Source of the DNA: Halogeometricum sp. S3BR5-2
GTDB lineage: Archaea; Halobacteriota; Halobacteria; Halobacteriales; Haloferacaceae
Reading direction: 5' to 3'
Assembly (NCBI RefSeq): GCF_031624635.1
Contig: NZ_JAMQOQ010000009.1
Location: forward strand, 37,587 to 101,586
Length of the DNA: 64,000 bases
Translations under genes and position numbers: made by a program
In this document: in pieces, positions 1 through 8,288 of the stretch
Position numbering within the stretch: the first letter of the stretch is position 1
Layout: the number at the start of each line of letters is the position of its first letter
The notes under the pieces: model-generated
The model's input: the letters and a program-made list of their open reading frames with translations, nothing else
The model's database searches: none
What the model was told of the DNA's origin: nothing

Positions 1-1
1 T

Positions 2-76
2 ACAGGTCTCGCTGTTGGGGTGGTTCGTCTCATTCAGCTCCATCCGCGGATGAAGAATGCTGTGGGTGGTGAGTGA
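2..76 (+). CDS. C-terminal end of an unidentified, probably membrane, protein (cut by window edge)
   Basis: The frame beginning at base 2 is open to a TGA at 74-76 and reads as a small hydrophobic stretch (TGLAVGVVRLIQLH) followed by a basic tail, as at the end of a membrane protein. Its stop lies two bases before the ATG at 79, which suggests it is the upstream gene of an operon with the next gene. A second frame is also open to base 72, so the frame choice is an inference from composition. Too little remains to name a family. Confidence 0.35.
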   Translation, partial: TGLAVGVVRLIQLHPRMKNAVGGE

Positions 77-78
77 CG

Positions 79-396
79 ATGATTCTAGGACTTATAGAAC
101 TTTATAAAGGCATACTCGGGGTTGGAGTGATTGCAGGAATCGCCTTCCTACTCTACTCGAATGATTTCGTCGTAATTCACCGCCGCTTCTTAGGGCTCGT
201 TGCTATCGGAACAGGCACCACTATTGTCAGCAGACTACTGTTTATAGTTTATTGGCCGAAAGGTAGCCATTGGTCAACAGCCATCCTATTTGCTCACGTC
301 GTGTTCATACTCTTCATAGTGGCCGGACTCTATTCGCTTGTTACCGACTATCCGGTGCAAAATGAAGAACGACGTGGGAGGCTTTTCTATCGATAA
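79..396 (+). CDS. Small three-helix membrane protein, unknown function
   Basis: About 105 residues with three hydrophobic segments near residues 10-26, 38-57 and 68-88 and a short charged C-terminal tail, so a small integral membrane protein. The ATG at 79 is preferred over the in-frame GTG at 73 because it follows the upstream stop by two bases. No catalytic or metal-binding motif is visible and I do not recognise the family. Tight spacing to the preceding frame suggests co-transcription. Confidence 0.6.
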   Translation: MILGLIELYKGILGVGVIAGIAFLLYSNDFVVIHRRFLGLVAIGTGTTIVSRLLFIVYWPKGSHWSTAILFAHVVFILFIVAGLYSLVTDYPVQNEERRGRLFYR

Positions 397-776
397 TTTC
401 CGCTATTTACTCCAAGCAACCGTACGTAAATCCGTTCTGTCGGTACGTCAAGCCGGGCAATAACAGTGATAGCCCACTGCTCAAAGTCTCATGAGGACTG
501 AAAAGCACTTCTGGACCGCCCTAAGGTCTACTCTTGTTGCATTCGACTTGATTGCGTGTAAAACCCTATAGTGGATTCCCAGAATGTAGGAATCCCCCAA
601 ACACGTTCGTCATGAAGAATTGAATACCGATACTGATTGGCCCATGGTCGGTGATACTCATGAACAAACAAAAGACTGCCACAGTAGGCTTGCTATTGAA
701 GCGGTGATAGACATGTCCGCCGAAGCTGTAGCGATTGGTTCATCTCCGTATTTCCGGGCTCTAGGTGAGATAACGG
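397..776. other. Intergenic region, no convincing gene
   Basis: Roughly 380 bases without a supported gene. A 26-codon frame starts at ATG 713 and overlaps the start of the next gene in another frame; it has no recognisable features. The stretch presumably carries the promoter of the regulator that follows. Confidence 0.4.
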
Positions 777-1094
777 GTGGTACGTGTGATTGACCGAGTG
801 GAAAAGGAGATCGATATGCTCACCCGTCATTTTCAGATTCTCCAGCTGGTCATCCAACACGAGCCGATTGGGATTGTGAAGTTATCTCAGCATACTGGAT
901 ATCCCCATCACAAAGTTCGATATTCCCTTCGTGTACTCGAGGAGGAGTCAATCATCGAACCGTCTCAGGAGGGCGCAGTGACGACCGATAAAACACATAA
1001 ATTCGTCAACGCCCATGCAGATGTTATTGACGAAATTCTCGCGAGGTTAGAAGCAATGGAGTTGGATGACACGACAGAACTGAAGGAGGGCTGA
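777..1094 (+). CDS. Winged-helix DNA-binding regulator
   Basis: This 105-residue protein has the shape of a small archaeal winged-helix regulator: helix (ILQLVIQHEPIGIVKLSQ), recognition-helix region (TGYPHHKVRYSLRVLEEE), then a short wing (IIEPSQEGAVTTDKT). It should bind DNA as a dimer in the cytoplasm; the target cannot be told. The track-supported start is GTG at 777, while an ATG at codon 14 would remove an acidic leader and is an alternative. It stands alone between an intergenic stretch and a decayed transposase. Confidence 0.65.
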   Translation: MVRVIDRVEKEIDMLTRHFQILQLVIQHEPIGIVKLSQHTGYPHHKVRYSLRVLEEESIIEPSQEGAVTTDKTHKFVNAHADVIDEILARLEAMELDDTTELKEG

Positions 1095-1225
1095 GAAAAA
1101 TCCGCGCTATGAGCTATTTGTCGCCGACCTAGGCAGGTTGCACGTCCCGTGAATTAAGAATGAAATAGTCAGGTTGGTCGTAGATTCGTAGGTCCCGTCA
1201 AGCTCTAGTGGTCAAGATCCATGAT

Positions 1226-1710
1226 CTATCCAGTTCTGGGCAGATTGTTTTCCGAGACAAGAGTAGTATAAGAATATTTAGTTTGAATAGGCTGTATTGA
1301 ATCGCCATACTGAAGTCGAATTCTCTGTTTTACAACTCGCTTAATATTATAAAAGATACATATCAGGGCGATCTCTCGGAACTCACGGAACCAAGAACGC
1401 GCTCGCACGGCGAAGCCGAGCAAGCGCTTGACAGCCGAGTTGACGGTCTCAGTCATAGAGCGCTGATTGTAGCACTGTTCGTCGATTCTGGCGTTGTGTG
1501 CGTGATCATAGGGCGCGAAGATACGGTGCTTGATGAGCGGTCTGATGCCGAGTTCACGCAGCGCTCCACGGAGTAACTGCTTATCATAGCCTTTATTCGC
1601 GGCAAGAGATCGCAGATCGCTCGCGCGAATGCGTCGTCCACGGTGACGGCGAATACGCAGACGACGAGGTACACGTCAATACCTGCGAGAGGCATTTCCA
1701 AGGACAAGTT
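1226..1710 (-). pseudogene. IS5-type ISH transposase, C-terminal remnant with frameshift
   Basis: On the minus strand the translation contains the conserved C-terminal block of haloarchaeal IS5-family transposases: SLAANKGYDKQLLRGALREL, then GIRPLIKHR, FAPYDHAHNARID, NQRSMTETVNSAVKRLLG and RARSWFREFREIAL. The last motif includes the DDE glutamate region. The block is open without an ATG upstream of 1456, and the N-terminal side (PLAGIDVYL near 1700) lies in a different frame, so there is at least one frameshift and the N-terminal half is missing. It cannot encode an active transposase. A relic of insertion. Confidence 0.75.
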
Positions 1711-2100
1711 GACGCAGTATCTTAGAGCGTTTCAACTGCGGCGAGAGCTATGCCGAAAACCGGGACGAGTCGCACTCAAACACGCTGTCCGAGCGACGCT
1801 CTAAAATCAACAGTGTGCTACGCAAGAGCGTTCACAAGATACTATTGGTGCGCTCGCAAGCGTTGAATGACGAGTCCAAGCCGGTTGATGTGTGTGAATC
1901 CCAGCTAATCGATCGAGATTTGGCGCTGCATTAATCTGGAGTATCGTGTGATTCGGCACAACGGCTAGTCCATCTTCACTTGATTTCTTTCGAGATTTGC
2001 ATCAAAGAGATTCCATTTTTGGCACTGCTGCTCTTCGCAGTGTCAGATCGACCTGACAGAACTCGTCAGGTAGAAGTAACTCGCCAGTCAAGCCTCACCA
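1711..2100. other. Intergenic region beside IS remnant
   Basis: No supported coding sequence in about 390 bases. The part nearest the remnant may be degraded transposon sequence but gives no clear match in any frame. A perfect small palindrome, ACCTGAC...GTCAGGT, lies near 2050-2070, just before the gene that follows, and could be a regulator site. Confidence 0.35.
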
Positions 2101-3246
2101 ATGACACGGGATCGGCGGCAAACAGAAAATGAGCATATGGGGTTGGATGTGGGACAACTCAGCTCTATACGCCCCGTGATGCTCTGTTTGCTGTTCCTTC
2201 TCTCACTTACGCAGATCCCGGTCGCATCCGCACACGGCGCAACTGCAACCGGAGGACTCACTCAGGGACATGGACTCTTGCTCAGTTTCGTCGGTGTCGT
2301 AGTCATTGGTGGAACCATCATATTCAAGCGAAGGAACCGTATCTCGCCAACAGTCGCACTCTATGGAGTGTTCGTCGGGATCGCTGTGACTGCGTTCGGA
2401 GCAGTCGTCTTCGAAGGGCTGTCACCAGACCCCACGTACATGGCGAGCTCAATGCCGTTCCCGCGATCGTGGTATCAACCACTCGCGCTGTCAGTCGGCC
2501 TCCTGATTGCGGTGGTAAGCTTCATCGTTGGCTGGCTTCGCTGGCCAACTCGCCCACGGTATACGTTCCTCGGCCTCCTGATGGGATTGTGGATCTCGTA
2601 TCCCTACCTCATTCCTGGGCCAGCGAGCGATACACATCCACTCGGCTACGCGATCGTCCTGGGCACCCCAGTCCTTGTCGGGTACATCATCTGGAAAGAT
2701 GCGGGAGGCGTCCTCCGAGCGGTTTTGCGTGATTCGGTCGCCCGTCGCTTCGGAATCGGTATCGGCATCGTGATGGCATTGTTCTTCCTCTCTGTCACGG
2801 GCTATCTCTCGTTCTTCCCGGAAGAAGGGTTCCCACACGAGGTGACGGTCGTCGTCCTTCCGGCCATCTATCAGCTGGTCACATGGCCGACGCTCGAAAT
2901 CGCCATCCCACACATCCCCTTCTTCCTCGCCGTGTCACCCGGACAAGTCATCATCGTCGGGATGCTGAGTGCTCTCATCGGATTGAACGCTGCGCTCATC
3001 GCCCGCCATTGGCGCGTCGAAGAACGGGCCGGCCTCACAGAAGGCACGGCCGGGAGCGCTGCAATCGTCGGCACGTGTACCTGCGGGTGCTGTGGCCCGC
3101 TGGCCGAGAGCTGCATGGGACGGGCAAACTCGAGATCGAACACAAAGGCGTTCGCCCGACCGACCGCCGTGCGAAGCTTCTCTACCTTACTGATACCCAT
3201 CTGGGAAAGCAAACAGGCGGTCACAAGAACAATTCTTGGAAATTAG
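2101..3246 (+). CDS. Haloarchaeal polytopic membrane protein with CTCGCCG motif, 3'-truncated by recombination
   Basis: A signal-like first helix ending VASAHG is followed by about eight membrane segments and the cysteine cluster CTCGCCGPL near residues 328-336. In the related protein at 57200-57868 an equivalent Cys-rich turn (CVSCSWP) is followed by two more helices. Here, right after CGPL, the frame changes character: residues from about 338 are the out-of-frame shadow of the metallophosphoesterase that follows. The protein is therefore a truncated form ending in about 45 foreign residues. Role unknown; family members sit near copper and respiratory genes. A later ATG at 2140 is an alternative start. 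Membrane location is clear, activity doubtful. Confidence 0.65.
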   Translation: MTRDRRQTENEHMGLDVGQLSSIRPVMLCLLFLLSLTQIPVASAHGATATGGLTQGHGLLLSFVGVVVIGGTIIFKRRNRISPTVALYGVFVGIAVTAFGAVVFEGLSPDPTYMASSMPFPRSWYQPLALSVGLLIAVVSFIVGWLRWPTRPRYTFLGLLMGLWISYPYLIPGPASDTHPLGYAIVLGTPVLVGYIIWKDAGGVLRAVLRDSVARRFGIGIGIVMALFFLSVTGYLSFFPEEGFPHEVTVVVLPAIYQLVTWPTLEIAIPHIPFFLAVSPGQVIIVGMLSALIGLNAALIARHWRVEERAGLTEGTAGSAAIVGTCTCGCCGPLAESCMGRANSRSNTKAFARPTAVRSFSTLLIPIWESKQAVTRTILGN

Positions 3247-3881
3247 ACACCGTCGCTGGATTCAACGCTGCGATTGACCTCGCGATCGAGCATCGTGTCG
3301 ATGCCGTTGTTCATACTGGCGACGTCTTCCATAACGATACCACGAACGGTATTCCGGATTCAATCGAAGAAGCATGCCATGATGGTCTCACTGAGCTGGC
3401 GAACGCCGAGGTTCCGTTCTACTTCATCTACGGCAACCATGCGCGGAAGAAGGGGAAAGTCTGTCTCGAACAGTTCTGTGATGCAGGATTGGCTACGCAT
3501 CTTCGCTCCCGCCCCATTGTGATCGGTGATGCCGTCGCACTCTATGGAGTCGACTATCAGAAATCGTGGGACCACGGTCAGCTAGGCTTCGAGCGTCCAC
3601 CAAGCGGGGTCGCGACTCTCCTCTGTATGCATCAGTCGGTCGCACCGCTTACCCGGAGCCCGAACCCCGATTGTCACCTTCAGGAGATTCTCGAAGAGAG
3701 CACGATTTCGATAGACGGGCTTGCTCTTGGACATCTTCATACGAACGCTGAGAAAACCCTGAATGGCTGCTCTGCATTTTGTGGTGGGGCAACAGAACGA
3801 ATGACCAGCGACCTTGAGCCAAGTGTAGAAACCATCACTGTCGAGCAGGGAGAGATCCGCCGTCAACGTCATGTCTTATGA
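3087..3881 (+). CDS. Calcineurin-like metallophosphoesterase (SbcD/Mre11-like), 5' end probably lost
   Basis: All five metallophosphoesterase motifs are present in order: YLTDTHLGK, HTGDVFHND, YGNHARKKG, MHQSVAP and ALGHLHTNAE, giving the Asp, His and Asn ligands for two metal ions. The closest functional group is SbcD/Mre11-type DNA nucleases. The recognisable protein begins around ELHGTGKLEIEHKGVRP (from 3108), directly at the junction with the truncated membrane-protein gene. Upstream of it only GTG codons at 3075 and 3087 could start in frame, so I use 3087 with low certainty. No SbcC-like partner is adjacent. The core is intact, so the protein may still be active if translated. Confidence 0.6.
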   Translation: MLWPAGRELHGTGKLEIEHKGVRPTDRRAKLLYLTDTHLGKQTGGHKNNSWKLDTVAGFNAAIDLAIEHRVDAVVHTGDVFHNDTTNGIPDSIEEACHDGLTELANAEVPFYFIYGNHARKKGKVCLEQFCDAGLATHLRSRPIVIGDAVALYGVDYQKSWDHGQLGFERPPSGVATLLCMHQSVAPLTRSPNPDCHLQEILEESTISIDGLALGHLHTNAEKTLNGCSAFCGGATERMTSDLEPSVETITVEQGEIRRQRHVL

Positions 3882-3895
3882 CCCCCAGTGTGAGG

Positions 3896-3922
3896 CTTAA
3901 TCTTAAGAATAAGATTAATATT
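3896..3922. promoter_or_regulatory. AT-rich palindromic site, family of TTAATCTTAAGAATAAG
   Basis: Contains TTAATCTTAAGAATAAGATT followed by AATATT, an imperfect palindrome centred on CTTAAG. Six further copies occur in the window (18.5, 19.2, 19.3, 20.6, 30.7 and 31.7 kb), several directly in front of genes. Here it lies about 105 bases before the HEAT-repeat gene. Confidence 0.55.
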
Positions 3923-4026
3923 GTGCAGCACTGGGGTTCCCACGGAACCCTCGAGGTAGTCTGAGTTCTATCATTAGAACGTCCACCATCCAATGTTTTA
4001 TCAATTCAGTTACAATCAAACGAATA

Positions 4027-5067
4027 ATGGCCGATTTCAGCGAAGACATCGCTGAGCGAGCAACCGACCTACAGCAACTCGCTATCACTAATCCTTCAGA
4101 GGTTCCTCTCGACGAATTGCACGAGATCATTTCGACACCGACCGTCTCACCCAACACACATGGGGGTGCCATCGTCGCTCTACTCAACGTCGCCCGTGCC
4201 CGTGATGACATCGGGTCAGCATTTGTCGATGACTTAGACCGCTTACTCAATCGACCATCCCTCAACGACGCGCTCGTTCTTCGCTGTCTCCGTCAGCTAG
4301 CGGTGAATGATCCAACCGCCGTCCTCAGGATTCAAGACGGAATCACTAATCGAATCACGCTCGACGATTCCGAGACTACTCAGGCTGCAACGGGATGCTG
4401 CGTCGAGCTTGCAAGTACAGATCCACAGACATTCGTCGATCAAGTTCCGATGCTCAGTGCCCTGCTCGACATCGAGGACGAGACGATTCGAACGAACGCG
4501 ATCTATATCCTCTCGCAAATCGCCCACGAGTATCCAGAAGAGGTGAAGCCGATAGTCCCGCAACTGGTTGCGGGGATTACTGAACGCGATCAGTCGTACC
4601 AGACGAACGCGTTGTCGGCGCTCGGGGCAATAACCTCCGCGTATCCAGCCACTGCGAAATCAACCACTGAAATCTTGGCTGAGCTAACGTCTGCATCGGC
4701 GCTGAAGGTGCGTGCTAATGCAGCCGCTTTACTTGCCGATATCGCCAAGGAACATCCTGACGCCGTCGAGGACCATGTGCCGGCCCTGATTGAATGCTTC
4801 CACAGTGATGACGAATTTCTCTGTGGGAACGCTGCCTCCGCGGTTCTTCACGTCGGCGTTCATAATCGATCAGCCGTCGAGGAGGCGATTCCAGCTCTCA
4901 TTGAACTCTTGGACGATCCCTCGCCAGTCGTCCGTCGAAACGCCTGCAAAGCACTCGGACAGCTAGACGCGACGGTCGCGCTCGTCCAGCTTCGCTCCGT
5001 TGCAGAATCCGACCCTGACGAGAAAGTCCGGAAATTGGCATCGTGGGCCATCGACGGGATATCGTAG
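4027..5067 (+). CDS. HEAT-repeat protein
   Basis: A 346-residue soluble, acidic protein built of paired amphipathic helices. Clear HEAT units recur about every 38-40 residues from residue 130 on, for example TIRTNAIYILSQIAHEYPEE, SYQTNALSALGAITSAYP, KVRANAAALLADIAKEHPD and PVVRRNACKALGQLD. HEAT arrays act as protein-binding scaffolds; no enzymatic motif is present. It stands alone, preceded by an AT-rich palindrome at 3896-3922 and followed by the convergent PIN-type gene. Partner and role cannot be inferred from the sequence. Confidence 0.75.
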   Translation: MADFSEDIAERATDLQQLAITNPSEVPLDELHEIISTPTVSPNTHGGAIVALLNVARARDDIGSAFVDDLDRLLNRPSLNDALVLRCLRQLAVNDPTAVLRIQDGITNRITLDDSETTQAATGCCVELASTDPQTFVDQVPMLSALLDIEDETIRTNAIYILSQIAHEYPEEVKPIVPQLVAGITERDQSYQTNALSALGAITSAYPATAKSTTEILAELTSASALKVRANAAALLADIAKEHPDAVEDHVPALIECFHSDDEFLCGNAASAVLHVGVHNRSAVEEAIPALIELLDDPSPVVRRNACKALGQLDATVALVQLRSVAESDPDEKVRKLASWAIDGIS

Positions 5068-5106
5068 CTTGAAGAGGTCGGTTCAAATCACCGCTTTACG
5101 ACGGTT

Positions 5107-5871
5107 TCAGTCGCCGGCAGGCAGGTCGGGGTCGGCGAACTCGTCTTTGATATATACGACCGGAAGCCCCAACACGGCCCTGATGCGGTCGCGGTTTCCG
5201 TACATGTGCGACTTGTCCGAGGTCACTATTTTTCCAATGAGGTTTCGGTTGCGCTGGTGATTTGCATCGCACAGAATCACCTTGTCAACATACCCATCAA
5301 CGAACCAAAGACGTCGATTCCGCTCTTCCTCGGTCCACTCACTTGTCGGGCCCCACGTGAGACGACTCTGAAGTTGGGCCCGTGTCTCCAGTGCATCGGT
5401 AATGATGGTATCGCAGAGCGCGTCCATCGCCTCACGTGCCACCTTACTGGTCACCTGCTGGTCGCCGATTTCGTCGCGAAGAAAGCTCCGAATATTGGGA
5501 CGAATAATCTCTCGGATCAGACGCTGAGGAAAAACGTTCTCCTCGATGCGAGTGACAGCGATAAACTCGTCAACGAGCGTTTCCAGATCCAGTTCCTCAT
5601 CGGCGCAACTTCGAAGTTTAATCCCTAAGTTGGTCTGTGCAGCCCGAATTTTCGAAAACTTATCGCCGAACCTCCCCTCATCGGTCTCCCAGCTCACCTC
5701 TGCCGAATCGAGGTAGTTCTCTGAGGTGCTGTTGCAGTATTCGTAAATCACCGCCCGACTCGTCGAGAGTGAGTTGTCGGTCTCGAAGAGTCGTTCGGCC
5801 TCGTCGCGCCATAGGTCGTGAAGGAACGTCACCCCGACGAGTGGGCCGGTGTCAAGGAAATAGCGTGACAT
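5107..5871 (-). CDS. PIN-like domain nuclease (putative toxin or effector)
   Basis: The 254-residue protein begins MSRYFLDTGPLVG, the usual first strand of PIN nucleases with the metal-binding Asp at residue 7. An acidic residue follows in the helix VIYEYCNS, and a late block VILCDANHQ...IVTSDKSHMYGN supplies the C-terminal acidic cluster. PIN proteins are Mg-dependent ribonucleases, often toxins. The central 130 residues are an unusual helical insertion. Its start is 5 bases downstream of the stop of the Panacea-like gene, so the two are almost certainly one operon. Possible readings are a toxin with its antitoxin upstream, or an accessory nuclease of the neighbouring Argonaute locus. Confidence 0.6.
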   Translation of the reverse strand: MSRYFLDTGPLVGVTFLHDLWRDEAERLFETDNSLSTSRAVIYEYCNSTSENYLDSAEVSWETDEGRFGDKFSKIRAAQTNLGIKLRSCADEELDLETLVDEFIAVTRIEENVFPQRLIREIIRPNIRSFLRDEIGDQQVTSKVAREAMDALCDTIITDALETRAQLQSRLTWGPTSEWTEEERNRRLWFVDGYVDKVILCDANHQRNRNLIGKIVTSDKSHMYGNRDRIRAVLGLPVVYIKDEFADPDLPAGD

Positions 5872-5876
5872 AGAAC

Positions 5877-6737
5877 TTATCCTGTCACCTCGAAATCGAT
5901 GTAAGGCAAGACGAGTGCGTCTGCAGCTCTTCTCGAGGTCCTGTCGTCACGTGCGTTTGCTTCTGCCTTCTCGCGCTCCCAGCTACGAAGTAGAGAACGG
6001 AGCTGTCTCTTCGCATCGTCCAAGCTGTCGAGGCTCAACTCACGTTCAATCTGCTCCCGCGTCAGACCGTCGTTCTCACGAACCGCGAGCTCCATACAGA
6101 AGAGCCGCCAGAACGTCTTGGAATACTTCTTGGCTTCTTTGGGATCATACCCCGAAGAATCCAGCTCAGCGCTCATCAATCGGTACCAGATGTGAAGATC
6201 GTCCTCGTAGCCGGGGAAGGAGTCAGTTGGGAAGTCCTCAATAAAGTCGTACAGCGTCTCTCTCGTCGGTCCAGCATTCCGATCGAATGAGAGCGTCATC
6301 TGTGCCGAGTCTGCAGTCCCCAACTGCTTATCCAGTCGCCGGTAGTGTCGCTGTATTTCGTATGGCGCATCGTCGTACATCCGGTCGGTGAGTCCCTCGA
6401 GTCCGAGGTCGTAGTAACGTTCAAGCGCGCGACTTGCCGCTTGACGTCCCCGCCGAATTGTCCCTTCTGGTCTGTCGATGTCAGCAGCAGCGACGTCACA
6501 AATTACTGGATCGTCGTTTGGCTCGCCCCCGGTGTGAACGCCGGTATTAGCAGTCGCCGTCATTGTACCATACATATACCAGAAGGTCGGGATGTCGGTC
6601 GTAACCCGCTCACTGTCTAATTCCTCTTTCACGAAATAGAGCAGCTTGTGAACGGCCTTTCGGGAGAGGGGACTGTCGTACCTGTGTTCGTCGAAGAGAA
6701 GTGCAACCACCTCACTCACGCTCAGTTTCCCATGCAT
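5877..6737 (-). CDS. Panacea (SocA/DUF4065)-like protein, putative antitoxin
   Basis: Residues 20-60 (SRKAVHKLLYFVKEELDSE then TFWYMYGTM) resemble the opening of the Panacea/SocA domain, which normally reads KLQKLLYF... followed by a YGP motif; here the motif is YGT. The remaining 220 residues are charged and mostly helical. Panacea proteins are versatile antitoxins paired with many toxin types. The gene is first in a two-gene leftward operon with the PIN-like nuclease and diverges from the nuclease-Argonaute operon across a 96-base promoter region. The match is by motif only, so a different helical family remains possible. Confidence 0.45.
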   Translation of the reverse strand: MHGKLSVSEVVALLFDEHRYDSPLSRKAVHKLLYFVKEELDSERVTTDIPTFWYMYGTMTATANTGVHTGGEPNDDPVICDVAAADIDRPEGTIRRGRQAASRALERYYDLGLEGLTDRMYDDAPYEIQRHYRRLDKQLGTADSAQMTLSFDRNAGPTRETLYDFIEDFPTDSFPGYEDDLHIWYRLMSAELDSSGYDPKEAKKYSKTFWRLFCMELAVRENDGLTREQIERELSLDSLDDAKRQLRSLLRSWEREKAEANARDDRTSRRAADALVLPYIDFEVTG

Positions 6738-6833
6738 CGATTCGTCAACGTAGCATAAGAATTGGGCATTTATCTATGCTGTGGGTAGAGGAGAAACACT
6801 ATCTATCAAAGAGTACGGATGTCCAGTAACTAA
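6738..6833. promoter_or_regulatory. Divergent promoter region between Panacea/PIN and nuclease/Argonaute operons
   Basis: These 96 bases separate two divergent operons. A short inverted repeat, AGCATA...TATGCT, flanks the TTTATCT-like sequence near 6770, so both promoters may be controlled from one site. This links the two operons physically but does not prove functional coupling. Confidence 0.4.
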
Positions 6834-8288
6834 ATGCCGATATACAATCACGAAGGAACGAGCGAGGCTAGCGGGGACAAGGGTGAAAAGTACAAGCAGG
6901 CGATAGAAGAGTACCTCCGCGCTCGGGGGTACAGCATCGAACGACGGTCGAATCATCACAGCACGACCGAAGATCTGGCCGCGGTCACCGTCGACGAGAG
7001 TTTCCACTATCTCAGCGGCGAGAAGGTAGGTGACGACGTCAAGAAGTTCGTACGGGTAGAGGCCAAGGGAACCAAGCTGTCGCGACTAGATGACGACTTT
7101 CTCACTGAGCTAGCTCGCGTTTTCATCGACTATTGTGAGCAGGACGGAGGATTCGAATACCACATTTATGCATCGTACCTCCAAGCCTTTGACAAGTGGG
7201 AGCGAATATTCGATCCCAGGACGAACACCCCGGAGTACATCAGTGACTACTTCGATACCCTGAGGGAGAGGCAGAAACTGAATGACGCCGAGGAAGCAGC
7301 CCTCCAAGACCTTGGAGTAGAAGACTTCGAGTGGTTTCTCGCCGATGTCTTCGTCCACCGCGCCAGCTGGAACCGCCTCGGACAGATGGCAGAGGATGAG
7401 CGGTCTGTGAATCGCTCCAAATGGGACTTCTACACCCGAGAGAACTCACCCTCGCGAGAAGCCGAGACTCTCGTCGCCAACTTCCTCCGTATTAGTGGGC
7501 TACCAGAATCGATCTACATCGGTGAAAACCTCGCAGACCATCCTGAGGACATCTACGCCGACAATCCTCGGCACCTGCCCATCTGGGTCGAGTCAGGCCT
7601 GTTCTACAGCCTGATTCCAATGGAAGAGATGCCTGACTCGCTCCGTCCGTTCGTCGATGGGGAGTCTGTTCAGAGCCGACCGTTCGTCAGCTGGCTAGAG
7701 AGTGAAGATACTGCTCCCAACGTTGCGAAGCGACTGTTCAACCGCGAGATACGACGACGCGCAGTCGACGGGTACGAAGATTGTAGAATGGTTCGCCACC
7801 AGTACGAGAATCGCCTGCTCTTCAAACACGAAGGCGGGGGATCTGGCGAAGAGGACGATTCTCCGGCAAAGACGAGGGTCGAGGGATGGGACGTTGCGAT
7901 GGATTGGGGCGCATATACCGCCCATCGCTATGCGTCACCGGTTGTCAAGCAATATAAGGAGCAGTTCTACGTCTTCATCGACACTGGGTGGATGTTCTCA
8001 CATTCCGGTCGCGGCACCAGCATTGTAAAAGGCGACACCGCCAGCAAACTCCATGACAAACTCCAAAGTAGCGGCCATTACCGTCCAAATAATCTGAAGG
8101 CACAATTCCGACAGTGGCGCGCATACCTCGGAATGGACGAATCACCACCGCTTGAGGAGGCAGGTATAGAGGATGACCCCCAACGACTGGAGTTCGAGCA
8201 CGAAGAGGGGTTAGAGCTTCGCGTGCGGCCTCCGAAAGACGGCTCCGAACGGGAACTTCTCATGCAACGAGGTGTGGACGCGTACTGA
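6834..8288 (+). CDS. PD-(D/E)XK-like nuclease associated with short Argonaute
   Basis: The 484-residue product has an N-terminal restriction-endonuclease-like fold: helix GDKGEKYKQAIEEYLRARGY with a conserved-type Glu18, then Asp47 in TTEDLAAV, then the V-E-A-K motif at residues 75-78, the typical E-x(n)-D-x(n)-ExK order. The remaining 370 residues match no family I recognise; in position and size they could correspond to the APAZ domain carried by effector partners of short Argonautes. The gene overlaps the Argonaute start (TGATG), implying translational coupling and a complex. The expected role is the DNA- or RNA-degrading effector triggered by guide-directed target recognition. The nuclease fold is moderately sure, the APAZ reading is inference. 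Confidence 0.6.
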   Translation: MPIYNHEGTSEASGDKGEKYKQAIEEYLRARGYSIERRSNHHSTTEDLAAVTVDESFHYLSGEKVGDDVKKFVRVEAKGTKLSRLDDDFLTELARVFIDYCEQDGGFEYHIYASYLQAFDKWERIFDPRTNTPEYISDYFDTLRERQKLNDAEEAALQDLGVEDFEWFLADVFVHRASWNRLGQMAEDERSVNRSKWDFYTRENSPSREAETLVANFLRISGLPESIYIGENLADHPEDIYADNPRHLPIWVESGLFYSLIPMEEMPDSLRPFVDGESVQSRPFVSWLESEDTAPNVAKRLFNREIRRRAVDGYEDCRMVRHQYENRLLFKHEGGGSGEEDDSPAKTRVEGWDVAMDWGAYTAHRYASPVVKQYKEQFYVFIDTGWMFSHSGRGTSIVKGDTASKLHDKLQSSGHYRPNNLKAQFRQWRAYLGMDESPPLEEAGIEDDPQRLEFEHEEGLELRVRPPKDGSERELLMQRGVDAY

